Assembly: GCA_944989445.1 (NCBI GenBank)
Contig: CALYLW010000053.1
Coordinates: forward strand, 920,001 to 984,000
Direction of reading: 5' to 3'
Source: Ampullaceana balthica
Taxonomy: Eukaryota; Mollusca; Gastropoda; Lymnaeidae
DNA length: 64,000 nt
Part shown: piece by piece, positions 34,891-46,989 of the stretch
How the letters are laid out: each line of letters starts with the position of its first letter
Numbering within the stretch: the first letter of the stretch is position 1
Made by a program: the position numbers and the translations under genes
The notes under the pieces: model-generated
What the model was told of the DNA's origin: nothing
The model's input: the letters and a program-made list of their open reading frames with translations, nothing else
The model's database searches: none

Positions 34891-37800
34891 ATTTGAAATT
34901 GGGTTCAGCTTCTAACTCAGTGGCTATTTAATTTGAAATTGGGTTCAGCTTCTAACTCAGTGGCTATTTAATTTGAAATTGGGTTCAGCTTCTCAGTGGC
35001 TATTTAATTTGAAATTGGGTTCAGCTTCTAACTCAGTGGCTATTTAATTTGAAATTGGGTTCAGCTTCTCAGTGGCTATTTAATTTGAAATTGGGTTCAG
35101 CTTCTCAGTGGCTATTTAATTTGAAATTGGGTTCAGCTTCTAACTCAGTGGCTATTTAATTTGAAATTGGGTTCAGCTTCTCAGTGGCTATTTAATTTGA
35201 AATTGGGTTCAGCTTCTAACTCAGTGGCTATTTAATTTGAAATTGGGTTCAGCTTCTCAGTGGCTATTTAATTTGAAATTGGGTTCAGCTTCTCAGTGGC
35301 TATTTAATTTGAAATTGGGTTCAGCTTCTAACTCAGTGGCTATTTAATTTGAAATTGGGTTCATCTTCTCAGTGGCTATTTAATTTGAAATTGGGTTCAG
35401 CTTCTAACTCAGTGGCTATTTAATTTGAAATTGGGTTCAGCTTCTCAGTGGCTATTTAATTTGAAATTGGGTTCAGCTTCTAACTCAGTGGCTATTTAAT
35501 TTGAAATTGGGTTCAGCTTCTCAGTGGCTATTTAATTTGAAATTGGGTTCAGCTTCTAACTCAGTGGCTATTTAATTTGAAATTGGGTTCAGCTTCTCAG
35601 TGGCTATTTAATTTGAAATTGGGTTCAGCTTCTCAGTGGCTATTTAATTTGAAATTGGGTTCAGCTTTTAACTCAGTGGCTATTTAATTTGAAATTGGGT
35701 TCAGCTTCTAACTCAGTGGCTATTTAATTTGAAATTGGGTTCAGCTTCTAACTCAGTGGCTATTTAATTTGAAATTGGGTTCAGCTTCTCAGTGGCTATT
35801 TAATTTGAAATTGGGTTCAGCTTCTAACTCAGTGGCTATTTAATTTGAAATTGGGTTCAGCTTCTCAGTGGCTATTTAATTTGAAATTGGGTTCAGCTTC
35901 TAACTCAGTGGCTATTTAATTTGAAATTGGGTTCAGCTTCTAACTCAGTGGCTATTTAATTTGAAATTGGGTTCAGCTTCTAACTCAGTGGCTATTTAAT
36001 TTGAAATTGGGTTCAGCTTCTCAGTGGCTATTTAATTTGAAATTGGGTTCAGCTTCTAACTCAGGGGCTATTTAATTTGAAATTGGGTTCAGCTTCTAAC
36101 TCAGTGGCTATTTAATTTGAAATTGGGTTCAGCTTCTCAGTGGCTATTTAATTTGAAATTGGGTTCAGCTTCTCAGTGGCTATTTAATTTGAAATTGGGT
36201 TCAGCTTCTAACTCAGTGGCTATTTAATTTGAAATTGGGTTCAGCTTCTAACTCAGTGGCTATTTAATTTGAAATTGGATTCAGCTTCTCAGTGGCTATT
36301 TAATTTGAAATTGGGTTCAGCTTCTCAGTGGCTATTTAATTTGAAATTGGGTTCAGCTTCTAACTCAGTGGCTATTTAATTTGAAATTGGGTTCAGCTTC
36401 TCAGTGGCTATTTAATTTGAAATTGGGTTCAGCTTCTAACGCAGTGGCTATTTAATTTGAAATTGGGTTCAGCTTCTAACTCAGTGGCTATTTAATTTGA
36501 AATTGGGTTCAGCTTCTCAGTGGCTATTTAATTTGAAATTGGGTTCAGCTTCTAACTCAGTGGCTATTTAATTTGAAATTGGGTTCAGCTTCTCAGTGGC
36601 TATTTAATTTGAAATTGGGTTCAGCTTCTCAGTGGCTATTTAATTTGAAATTGGGTTCAGCTTCTAACTCAGTGGCTATTTAATTTGAAATTGGGTTCAG
36701 CTTCTCAGTGGCTATTTAATTTGAAATTGGGTTCAGCTTCTCAGTGGCTATTTAATTTGAAATTGGGTTCAGCTTCTAACTCAGTGGCTATTTAATTTGA
36801 AATTGGGTTCAGCTTCTAGCTCAGTGGCTATTTAATTTGAAATTGGGTTCAGCTTCTCAGTGGCTATTTAATTTGAAATTGGGTTCAGCTTCTCAGTGGC
36901 TATTTATTTTGAAATTGGGTTCAGCTTCTAACTCAGTGGCTATTTAATTTGAAATTGGGTTCAGCTTCTCAGTGGCTATTTAATTTGAAATTGGGTTCAG
37001 CTTCTAACTCAGTGGCTATTTAATTTGAAATTGGGTTCAGCTTCTCAGTGGCTATTTAATTTGAAATTGGGTTCAGCTTCTCAGTGGCTATTTAATTTGA
37101 AATTGGGTTCATCTTCTCAGTGGCTATTTAATTTGAAATTGGGTTCAGCTTCTAACTCAGTGGCTATTTAATTTGAAATTGGGTTCAGCTTCTCAGTGGC
37201 TATTTAATTTGAAATTGGGTTCAGCTTCTAACTCAGTGGCTATTTAATTTGAAATTGGGTTCAGCTTCTCATTGGCTATTTAATTTGAAATTGGGTTCAG
37301 CTTCTAACTCAGTGGCTATTTAATTTGAAATTGGGTTCAGCTTCTCAGTGGCTATTTAATTTGAAATTGGGTTCAGCTTCTAACTCAGTGGCTATTTAAT
37401 TTGAAATTGGGTTCAGCTTCTAACTCAGTGGCTATTTAATTTGAAATTGGGTTCAGCTTCTCAGTGGCTATTTAATTTGAAATTGGGTTCAGCTTCTAAC
37501 TCAGTGGCTATTTAATTTGAAATTGGGTTCAGCTTCTCAGTGGCTATTTAATTTGAAATTGGGTTCAGCTTCTCAGTGGCTATTTAATTTGAAATTGGGT
37601 TCAGCTTCTAACTCAGTGGCTATTTAATTTGAAATTGGGTTCAGCTTCTCAGTGGCTATTTAATTTGAAATTGGGTTCAGCTTCTCAGTGGCTATTTAAT
37701 TTGAAATTGGGTTCAGCTTCTAACTCAGTGGCTATTTAATTTGAAATTGGGTTCAGCTTCTAGCTCAGTGGCTATTTAATTTGAAATTGGGTTCAGCTTC

Positions 37801-39074
37801 TCAGTGGCTATTTAATTTGAAATTGGGTTCAGCTTCTCAGTGGCTATTTAATTTGAAATTGGGTTCAGCTTCTAACTCAGTGGCTATTTAATTTGAAATT
37901 GGGTTCAGCTTCTCAGTGGCTATTTAATTTGAAATTGGGTTCAGCTTCTAACTCAGTGGCTATTTAATTTGAAATTGGGTTCAGCTTCTCAGTGGCTATT
38001 TAATTTGAAATTGGGTTCAGCTTCTCAGTGGCTATTTAATTTGAAATTGGGTTCATCTTCTCAGTGGCTATTTAATTTGAAATTGGGTTCAGCTTCTAAC
38101 TCAGTGGCTATTTAATTTGAAATTGGGTTCAGCTTCTCAGTGGCTATTTAATTTGAAATTGGGTTCAGCTTCTAACTCAGTGGCTATTTAATTTGAAATT
38201 GGGTTCAGCTTCTCATTGGCTATTTAATTTGAAATTGGGTTCAGCTTCTAACTCAGTGGCTATTTAATTTGAAATTGGGTTCAGCTTCTCAGTGGCTATT
38301 TAATTTGAAATTGGGTTCAGCTTCTAACTCAGTGGCTATTTAATTTGAAATTGGGTTCAGCTTCTAACTCAGTGGCTATTTAATTTGAAATTGGGTTCAG
38401 CTTCTAACTCAGTGGCTATTTAATTTGAAATTGGGTTCAGCTTCTAACTCAGTGGCTATTTAATTTGAAATTGGGTTCAGCTTCTCAGTGGCTATTTAAT
38501 TTGAAATTGGGTTCAGCTTCTCAGTGGCTATTTAATTTGAAATTGGGTTCAGCTTCTAACTCAGTGGCTATTTAATTTGAAATTGGGTTCAGCTTCTCAG
38601 TGGCTATTTAATTTGAAATTGGGTTCAGCTTCTAACTCAGTGGCTATTTAATTTGAAATTGGGTTCAGCTTCTAACTCAGTGGCTATTTAATTTGAAATT
38701 GGGTTCAGCTTCTCAGTGGCTATTTAATTTGAAATTGGGTTCAGCTTCTAACTCAGTGGCTATTTAATTTGAAATTGGGTTCAGCTTCTCAGTGGCTATT
38801 TAATTTGAAATTGGGTTCAGCTTCTCAGTGGCTATTTAATTTGAAATTGGGTTCAGCTTCTAACTCAGTGGCTATTTAATTTGAAATTGGGTTCAGCTTC
38901 TCAGTGGCTATTTAATTTGAAATTGGGTTCAGCTTCTAACTCAGTGGCTATTTAATTTGAAATTGGGTTCAGCTTCTAACTCAGTGGCTATTTAATTTGA
39001 AATTGGGTTCAGCTTCTAACTCAGTGGCTATTTAATTTGAAATTGGGTTCAGCTTCTAACTCAGTGGCTATTTA
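34891..39074. repeat. Minisatellite: 110 units of 40 bp or 36 bp
   Basis: The unit begins ATTTGAAATTGGGTTCAGCT and ends CAGTGGCTATTTA. The two unit types differ only by the presence (TCTAACTCAG) or absence (TCTCAG) of four bases. Counting each unit gives 56 long and 54 short: 56x40 + 54x36 = 4184, exactly the span. Sequence variants are rare (CATC, TAGC, CATT, GGGG, TTTA and a few others). Three rare variants recur at an offset of exactly 944 bp (36817/37761, 37111/38055, 37271/38215), showing a 25-unit higher-order period. The array lies within the transposase-coding region of a hAT element. Confidence 0.97.
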
Positions 39075-39778
39075 ATTTGAAATTGCTATTGCTGCTTCAA
39101 AACCACCATTTCTGTAAGATTGTAACCATTTGCAATTATTTATACCATGCTGTCAACTGCACTTACTAGATCAACAGAAATTTTTTTTATTCTTTGCTTA
39201 TGTAATTAATTTTGGACATTATATCGTACCAAAAAGCAATTGAAGCAATAAAATTGAAGTTCTTAAGTTGTATGCACAATGACTCCGAGCTATTGAATCT
39301 CTACTTTGCTATGCAACTTCGAAAAGTGCATCATAGATTTCGCCTGCCTGATATCGCACTGCATTTAATCAAATGCACACATCAAATTTTCCGTACAAAT
39401 TTTGATCAAAATTTGTTAAATAACCATGGACAATAGCATCACAATTGAGTCACGCACTATTTGGCGAACACATAATTTATTTTTAGCTATTTATAAATAT
39501 TTTGAAATTTGTGTGACAAGAAAAAGTTTTGCTGGAAAATTTGATGTGTGGACCGACCTTTACACTTTCCTTGCAGTTTTTCCCAACTAATTTCACAAAG
39601 TGGTTTAAAAGAATTATTTCGAAAATGCTTGGAAAGGATAGCACATCGCTGTGTTGAAGCAGTAAATAAAACATAGATTTGTTGAATTATACCACACACA
39701 CACACAAATAACGCAGATATCAGAAACACCGGAGCCTAATTTTGTCAGTTCCAATAGTAAGACATCAAGCAGGTATTG
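39075..39778. other. hAT interior, no clear coding
   Basis: It lies between the minisatellite and the transposase N-terminal part. A 74-residue frame at 39212 on the plus strand resembles nothing known to me. Decayed minus-strand transposase is expected here but is not readable. Confidence 0.4.
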
Positions 39779-40848
39779 TCAAGTACTTTCTTCTACTTCT
39801 ATTAAATGTATGTGCTCATGAATTAATCCACCTTCTGGGGTTACATAGCGAATTCTCAGTGACATCTGTTCTTGGTGACTTTGGTCCCAAGTGCAATCAA
39901 GTATTTTTAAATTCTTTTGTGTCCCATTATCTCGTGGTAGTGGGGGGGGGGTTCTTATGTTTCCATTAGAAGTTCCTCGGGGCTTGGTAGACCTTGGTGG
40001 CGCCCATCTCCTCTCCAGGTCAGCGGAGGAATATTTTTTAGCGATAGTCATTCATCAATATTTTTATTGTGGCTTAAACGTGGGCTATATCTCACGCACC
40101 TAAGCCTGTGAGGCGAGCGCACTATTGACTTCGCTATCCAGCCGCAAGTATTACCGAAAAGTATTTAGCTGATTTTACTCTTCCTGCATTAATTTTCCTT
40201 ACCTTATTTCCCATCAACGAAATTAGCACAATTTGAATTTGTTTGCCCAAGTAGTGATCATGAATTTCATCAATTTGTATTCTTCGTATATGTTCCTGCA
40301 AAACCGGATCAAATTTGGCCAGCAATTCAACAAGATCCAAAAAGTTTCCATTGTATGCCAGATGTTGTTTATGGAATGAACTACGAAAAGCCGTTTTGTG
40401 CTCAGCAAGAAAACGGAAAATGGCCAGGAGACGTTGAAATACTATGTCAACAAGCATTTTCACTGGTTATTACTTTTTTGCTTTGCTTGTCTATTGTGCT
40501 TAATCTTTTTACCTGTTTTCCCGGCTAAAAACATTGCAAAGTAGATGTCATATGTCACTTTGAATTCTCACCATCAGAAAGTCTCACACTGGCACTTTTC
40601 CAGTCACGAATCCCGTCGGATCCCAGAGCAAAATGTTGCCAAACAGTTTGCAACAGAAACAAAACATTTTTTCTTAGATGCCGAATATATAAGCCATTCT
40701 CGGTATAAAACTTCTCCATTTTCAATATGTCATTTGCAAATTTGTAAAAAGTAGTAAAAATGTTTTGTAAAAGTGCGGGGCCCTGAAAAGCGTAGGGCCC
40801 AGTGTGGTTGCCTCGTTCGCCTTGCCCTAAGGCCGGCCCTGTTAACAT
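39779..40848 (-). pseudogene. hAT transposase N-terminal half (ZMYM1-like)
   Basis: Minus-strand frames in order: KFYTENGLYIRHLRKN and IRDWKSASVRLSDGENSK (about 40740-40560), the DWKxxSxRLxxHE-type N-terminal segment. At 40463-40134 are FRFLAEHKTAFRSSFHKQHL, AYNGNFLDLVELLAKFDPVL, QIDEIHDHYLGKQIQIVLIS and AKYFSVIL. At 40051-39779 are ILDCTWDQSHQEQMSLRIRY and IHLIEVEEST. SVILDCTxDxSHQEQ is the first catalytic-Asp block. A short unrelated stretch (RWAPPRSTKPRGTSNGNIRT) separates the last two pieces, so a small insertion lies at about 39900-40040. Confidence 0.82.
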
Positions 40849-40849
40849 A

Positions 40850-43322
40850 CAATAAGTTTCTGTTTTTTAAACATTTAATATAGCTCAAAACATGATTTGG
40901 CATATTCTAATGAGTCTATTAAAAATAATTTGATTTCGTGACTGAACACAACTGAATCATTAAGACCATGTTTGGAGGGCAACCATATTTATTAACACTC
41001 ATAATCGTGACATGACACATACAACGTTCCTTCATTTCTCCTCAGCAGATCCGATGCTAAGGAAGAGACGATGGGTCGCAGATGGTGTTCTGACGATAAG
41101 AGGTCTGCAAAAGTTGCAGCATGTGGGCTATAAGAAGGGCCACATTTATAGTTTAAAATTTGAGAAAGAAGACGAAAGTACCAAGAGTTCCTATGATATT
41201 TTGAAGGTTTATGTTATGAGTTATAATAATATGTTAAGGCGTACACAATTTTCGTGTTCATCAAGTCATAGATTAATTTCCTCTTTTATTACATTGAGTT
41301 TTTTCCTTTTAAAAATGGTAAAGCAAGGCAAATAAATGCTTTTTAAATCTTTCTCTGTAAAAACAAATGGAAACAAAAGTGAGTTAAATTATAATACAAT
41401 TTTTTTAGCCGATGGAATTTTTTCTAAAAATTAGGACAAATGATGAACAACGTTTTTATATTGCTTTCAAAAAGATATCTGAATATCTTATCTTTATTTT
41501 GTTATGGATATTATTAAAATGAATTCTTTTTATCTGTATACTTGTATCTGCATAATGTACACATTTGTTTGGCAGTGTAAACGATCATGTTGTTCCTATG
41601 TGCTTGACGTTCGTCTTGAAGAAACCATGAGTGACACAATCAGCACGCATCACTAATTCCTTTCATGTAAAAGCAACACAAGGAACAAGACCGTTTCTTT
41701 AAAAGACGCGTGCATTTTCCTAAACTCCCAACAAAATTATGAAGCTAGCAATTATCACTCATGACAGTGCTTCACAAATATTTGAATAACTTTTGTAGGA
41801 TCGCTTTGGTATTCTTAAATATCTATTTGAGATAAAACATGTTCAGATTTTGATCAGACCTGTCAGCTGTTTCGATATGTTTGAAGCGTTCATTTTTGCA
41901 TATTTTCTATGTTTTAAAAAAGGAATTTATCAAAATTCTCAGCAATATGAAAATTGCGCATTACACTGTAGTGATTCGGTACGCACGTTAAGACATTTAT
42001 CTAAACTTATGTGTGTTTTGTATAAATGCTATACTACGTTTTTAATTTTAAAATGTGGTTTCTTTGTTGCTTAATAACTGTTGTATGTGCACAACTCTCT
42101 TTTTACCTCGAAATTTTGTGCTGTCATTAAAAATCTACCATATAAATTAAATCCCAGCTGCTTTCAGCGACTTTGTTACGGAACTGAAATGCTTTAACTA
42201 CGGGAAACCTTTAATATCTTGGTAAATATTAAGTAAATGTCACGCACACGCCCTCTAATGCATCACCTTCAATATGTAATCTCGTAACAGGCTTTATTAC
42301 CAATTTGAACGTGGCAAAATGTTCAGCATAAAGAGCGTCGAATCCTGTAACATGAAGCTGTAACATGAACCTGTAACATGAACATGTAACATGAATCTGT
42401 AACTTAACTCTGAATATGAAACTATGCATACGACGCTTTATAGAAAAAATATGTTGGTTCTTGCAACATTCATACAAGTTTCCATTCAGCCTTAAAGAAA
42501 AATGGAGCAAACAAAAAAATGAAGTGAACGTAGCTTAGGAAGGCGTTCGACCGAATCATTCAAGTTATTGTATTTATAACTTCCTTCAACTGATCATACT
42601 CTGAATAATCTTACAGTAACGCTGTCTCTATTTATTGTAAGGATTATGAAATGAATGACACACAAAATGAAATAGTTCTATTTCTTTATTTAACGTATGA
42701 TATTTCAATGCTGTATCTTGTAATTATTTGATTAGTAAAGTGTATTAAAAATAATATCAAGTATTCCATATCTGCAACAAAATCGAAATTATCAATAACC
42801 TATCAAAAGTTTATAAATCTTTAATTCATAATATAGATGAATTTTTGTGTAATTTTAATTACACTATTAATCTTAATCTTAAAAGGTGATATTTCATTGT
42901 TGAAAGCAAAAGCCCTGTGGTAAGACGCATATGTTTTTTTTTAAAAATGTATTAGGTTTAATTCCTAAGCGAAACGCTGTAAATACCCTGAAAAATTTAC
43001 AAACAATGACTATTTTTTCAACTACTCGCTCATAAGCCGATCATTTTAAAAAAAAGATATCCTGGTAGGCACTGTTTGACTTAAACTTACAACAGTGTTA
43101 GAGTAGTGTTTACTTTAGAATATGAATACATTTAATAAAGAAACATTTACTGTAACGTTAAGTACTATGGAAATACTTCAACAAATCACAGCACTTGTCC
43201 AACAGCTGCTCCTCAGTATCCTCGATATCAAATTTAAATACGATAAACGTGTACACTAATTTATTAATTAGTTGACACCAGATTAGTCTGGATAAGGTGT
43301 GGCTTTATAAGGAGGTAACTGT
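40850..43322. other. Intergenic region, no supported gene
   Basis: Mostly AT-rich. A short tandem run of CTGTAACATGAA-like units lies at about 42345-42405 (five units). A 107-residue frame at 41012-41335 and a 74-residue frame at 41850 have no recognisable motif. In another frame at 41050-41130 a short Cys-containing stretch ends at a stop after an AG; I do not call it. Confidence 0.45.
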
Positions 43323-43330
43323 AATTTAAC

Positions 43331-44341
43331 TAGGGCTGTCAATATTGTTTAAAAAAGCTGCCCTGGTACCCATCCAAAATTTGAACGGGTACCCGGGTTA
43401 CCCGTTCGAAATGATCTCAAAATTTACGCCGTCATGCCAGAGTATTTATGATGGAAATGCAAATTTAGATGTAATGAATCAGCGATGTAAAAATGATGAT
43501 ATTAAAATACTACTATATTACAGTGGGGTAAAAACAATGAGCAGTGGGGTGTCAAAGTGATTTTTTTTTGAGGGGGGGGGCGTAAACAAAGACTTATAAA
43601 GATATAGGGCGGTAATCGTATGATAAGAGTGCGGGTTATTTCTAGTTTATAGCTGACAACAGTTGTAATTAACCAAAATTTCCGGGACTTGCCACACTGA
43701 GTGGACCCATCTCCCAGCATTTATTTGTGTTATCATAGTGAATATGAGTCTACGATTGAATTTTATTTTTAAAACCCAAGAATATAGCAGGTGTTGTCTT
43801 TTTTAAGCATGGTGGGAATAGGAGTAGAGAAAGGAGTGAGTGTGGGGCGGGGAATTAGATAAACAAAATTGGCTCGTCTCAATCGGTAAAAAAAGATATT
43901 AGGCGTATTTCAAAGCCAAAGCCAAGGTCATTTCTGTCATTTCCTGCCCCTCCTAATTATCAGCGTTGTGTTCTTTTTGCTTAATTGCACAAGTCAAAGA
44001 ACAAAAACCTTTTTGTTTTAAATGATTTTTGTTTCATCTTCCAAGCAAAAAAAAAGTGTATCAAAATACCTTGTAGTTTGTCGGGACCGTGTTTTATATC
44101 CGTGTGACAGTTATATCTCTTTAAGCGTTTTCATGTTAAACATATTTGACAATATATATTTCAACGAAAAGTTTTAATTTGATAAATTATTTGCGAGCCG
44201 AAATGTGAAGACATAAGAGCTGCAGTTCGACCACCGTTGGTATAGGGATTGAAGTAAAAATTTTCAAGGGTACCCGGGTGCAATTTTACTACCCGGGTAA
44301 TTGCTCGGCAAGGGATACCGGGGTACCCGCTGACAGGCCTA
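43331..44341. mobile_element. hAT element with TAGGGCTGTCA ends (copy 1)
   Basis: Ends TAGGGCTGTCA and TGACAGGCCTA are inverted with one mismatch. Flanks are perfect 8-bp duplications AATTTAAC (43323-43330 and 44342-44349). Subterminal blocks carry repeated TACCCGGGT-type sequence. It has no transposase. The interior (43790-44230) resembles 59950-60440 of the second copy. Confidence 0.93.
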
Positions 44342-44349
44342 AATTTAAC

Positions 44350-46046
44350 AATCACTCATAATGAGTTTTAAAAATTTTAAAATGATAGTTTTCGCAGTCC
44401 CTAAGAAAATTAATGTAAAGTGTTGTTTTTTTCCCCCCTGTTTCGTGTACGTCCAAGGTCTGGAATGGATTAAGAACGTATACCAGGGTACCACTGCATT
44501 TTAAATACATGTGTCTGTTTTAAATTATCCAAAGCTATCATTTTTTGCGCTGGGGGGGGGCAGAATTGTGGTCAGAAAGTGTCATTTCTAAATTTTAAGG
44601 AAAGTTGGAATCCAAACTTTGCCTTCTTGTTCAGTTGTTTCCTTTGAATAACATATGCAAGGAAGTCCTGCACGTTTTATTTCTATAATTATTTTTTCAT
44701 TGACAACCGGTCACTGAGAATGTTAATAGCATTAGGTATTAGATCATCTTGGACATCACAATTTCAATATGGTTAATTATAAAAATTGAAAAATTTGTCC
44801 CAAAAAATCTGAAGTCCTCCCCTCATTAAGGCATATGCTACCTTAGTGATCTGATCCGGGTTGGTTGAGTTTACATTCGTGATATTTTGACCCGCCGGCC
44901 AAACTGATCTTAAGGGACGGCAACGTCTATGGTCCTTTCCTTTGTTATTGTTGGTTGTGGGACAGAACTGGTTTGTCATCTGTAAAGCCCAGGTCATTAA
45001 GTTGTTGAAGAGTTTTCTACACCAAAACATACACTAGTTTCCTGAGTTTGGTGACTTAGATGAGGACAGAACACCGCCTAACAAACTCTTACTTTTGCAG
45101 GCTAGACAAGAACATGGACTCGAACTGCCAGTATTGCAGCGCGGTCCTTAAAACAAAGGTAAAACTGTTGACCGCATCTCTCGCCATAAAGAGCACCTTG
45201 AATTAATTTAAAATTTCTCTTATTTACATAACCCAAAGCTGCGTGTAACAAAGTGAGCTTGGAATTAAAAGATATTTAAATATTAAAATCCTTTTCCAGA
45301 AACGTATTATCATTACATTTTCCAAGGGTGCAGCCAAAAAACTACCAAACAAAAACCTGTTTAATCGTCGGTGCTTTAGGACACTTTAGGCGTTGTGCTC
45401 TAGTGGATCTGCTGCACTAGGAAGTTGTATTTTTTTGAGTGTGTGTAAAAACGATTCATTTTTATTTATTTAATAACTATTAATCCAAAAGACCTAGCCG
45501 TATGATTCAGGTCAAGTATTTCAACAGGCTATAGTGTTATAACGCGTCTTCTGATAATTTTGTTTTATGTGAATGACAACTCTAACAAGGATACGTTTTA
45601 TTGTTTGTTATAAAAGAATAAATCATGTTGTCAGCAGCTCTTCTTTAAAAAAATGTTAAAATATGTGCAACTTCCTTCTTGGATAGGTATTTAATGGCTG
45701 TTTTCTTTCTCTTAAGTTAGCAGGCGATGCAACATAGTTTGTATTTAATATTTTATAAGAATTAACATTAAGATAAAATTTCGTTAAGTGATAAACATAT
45801 ATTATAATTTTTTATTGAATTTATTTTTTCATTTTTTATTTCAATTTTAAAAACTAAATTGTTTTTTTATTTTCTAATATATAAACATTTTTTTTGGAAA
45901 TTATTATATTATTCCTCTGTAAAGAATGGAAATATAATTATTCCTCAAAAATATAGTTTTTAAAGCATGATATTTTTTATTCAGATCAGATGAGCTAAAT
46001 TACACATTATTCCTTATTTACCAGGTGGTCACCGAAATTTATAAAG
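44350..46046. other. Upstream flank of the ADAM-like gene
   Basis: No gene is seen apart from a tRNA-like segment at 45110-45190. A promoter for the gene starting at 46047 would lie here, but I cannot pick a TATA box or start site from many AT-rich candidates. Confidence 0.4.
45110..45190 (-). repeat. tRNA-derived SINE-like segment
   Basis: On the minus strand, TGGCGAGAGATGCGG (A-box-like, about 45172-45186) is followed by GTTCGAGTCC (B-box, about 45116-45125). The spacing suits an RNA polymerase III promoter, but the segment does not fold as a complete tRNA by eye. Confidence 0.4.
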
Positions 46047-46116
46047 ATGTTAGGCATTAAACTGACCACTCATGTGTGTCAATTTTTCTTCATTGTGAAA
46101 TGTTATGGCTCGGCAG
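46047..46116 (+). CDS. ADAM-like metalloproteinase, exon 1 (signal peptide)
   Basis: ATG at 46047 opens MLGIKLTTHVCQFFFIVKCY then GSA, with a short hydrophobic core (VCQFFFIV) as in a signal peptide. Donor GTATGA begins at 46117 in phase 1, which matches the phase-1 acceptor of the next exon (G + TC gives Val). The start was chosen for the hydrophobic core and the phase match, not on transcript evidence. It would direct the protease to the secretory pathway. Confidence 0.6.
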
Positions 46117-46578
46117 GTATGACAAACTATTCTTCCTTATTCCATTATTATTATTTCAATAACAAAACTCCTAAAACCAAAAAAAAATAATAATAATTGT
46201 TTAACATTTTAATAGTTTATACCTATCATCTTCGGTAGACGTTTCATATTTTTCCGTTCATAACTGAGGCTTATATTTATTTATGTTGCAACTTTAAGTT
46301 GTTTTTGATTGATTGTTTATTTAATTTTCATTAAGTTTACTGACCAACTTTTCAAAACATTTACACAAAAAACAAAAACAAAAAAACAACAAAAAAAAGA
46401 CAATAAACAAGAAAAAAACAATGAACGCTTTAATAAAGGTATCATCTCCAAACAGATTATTTCTGAGTGTTAACACTTATCGCTGTCTATCTTCTAGAGA
46501 TGCCAGTCTAGCATATATCTCCATATAGCGTATATCACAAATCCTAATCGTCAATGCGTTTTCCCCACCCAATCCCAG

Positions 46579-46837
46579 TCCGGCTGAGTTACGTTGAACC
46601 AGAGATGAGAAGTATCTCCATGCCAGAGTTTATCAACGTCACACTGACCACAACGGGGGACAATAACACTTTGAATTTTTCCTTAAAGAAAGTAAAACAC
46701 ATGTCCTCCAACATCCCACTTCATATACTGACCCTAGGACCCGATGGGCAGTACACTTCAAGACAAGAGATTTTAGAGGACAATGAGGTCAGTATTGCTA
46801 GTGTGGACCATTATGGCCAATTTGTTCCATTTGTCAT
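46579..46837 (+). CDS. ADAM-like metalloproteinase, exon 2 (prodomain)
   Basis: The acceptor lies after a pyrimidine/C-rich tract (TTTTCCCCACCCAATCCCAG). The frame encodes VRLSYVEPEMRSISMPEFIN, VTLTTTGDNNTLNFSLKKVK, then LHILTLGPDGQYTSRQEI and ends HYGQFVPFV. The pattern FINVTL...LNFSLKK resembles the start of ADAM-type prodomains. The best donor, GTAGGT at 46838, leaves phase 2, while exon 3 needs phase 0. Either a weaker donor just upstream is used (GT at 46822 or 46834, both phase 0) or a small exon is hidden in the 9.9-kb intron, which carries a Helitron. Confidence 0.72.
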
Positions 46838-46928
46838 GTAGGTGGAATGTATTTTACTATTAAATTTTAAATCAGAGCATGCACTAGAGGCTGTTCTCTC
46901 TCTCTCTCTCCCTCACACACACCTGCAA

Positions 46929-46931
<3 letters not shown>

Positions 46932-46966
<35 letters not shown>

Positions 46967-46989
46967 CTATATATATATATATATATATA
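46932..46989. repeat. (TA)n microsatellite at Helitron left flank
   Basis: Alternating AT with short CTCT interruptions, immediately before the Helitron left end. Helitrons insert between A and T, so an AT repeat is a plausible target. Confidence 0.8.

Larger units (their letters stand above)
33410..40841 (-). mobile_element. Large hAT element carrying a LINE copy and a minisatellite
   Basis: Ends CAGGGCTGGCCCTAG and CCTAAGGCCGGCCCTG are inverted repeats. Flanks are TTAACACA (33402-33409) and TTAACATA (40842-40849), 7 of 8 matching. The minus strand holds a decayed ZMYM1-like hAT transposase, with its N-terminal part at 40848-39780 and C-terminal part at 34621-34273. Between them lies a 4184-bp minisatellite, and a LINE 3' fragment (33831-34272) cuts the last transposase residues. 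At 7432 bp it is several times the usual size of a hAT element, because of these additions. Confidence 0.9.

Noticed and set aside
34891..39074. CRISPR-like array or centromeric satellite
   Set aside because: Units are contiguous with no unique spacers, which excludes CRISPR. The array is only 4.2 kb inside a single hAT element, so a centromere is not supported.
39817..39846. HELIHLLGLH, a textbook metzincin zinc-binding motif, on the plus strand
   Set aside because: It is antisense to readable hAT transposase text (SHQEQMSLRIRY ... IHLIEVEEST) on the minus strand, has no flanking protease similarity or splice context, and lies upstream of the intact gene's own start. Treated as coincidence despite the nearby protease genes.
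41012..41335. 107-residue plus-strand frame as a host gene
   Set aside because: No recognisable domain. A possible acceptor (CTCAGCAG) precedes it, but two frames are equally plausible and nothing links it to neighbours.
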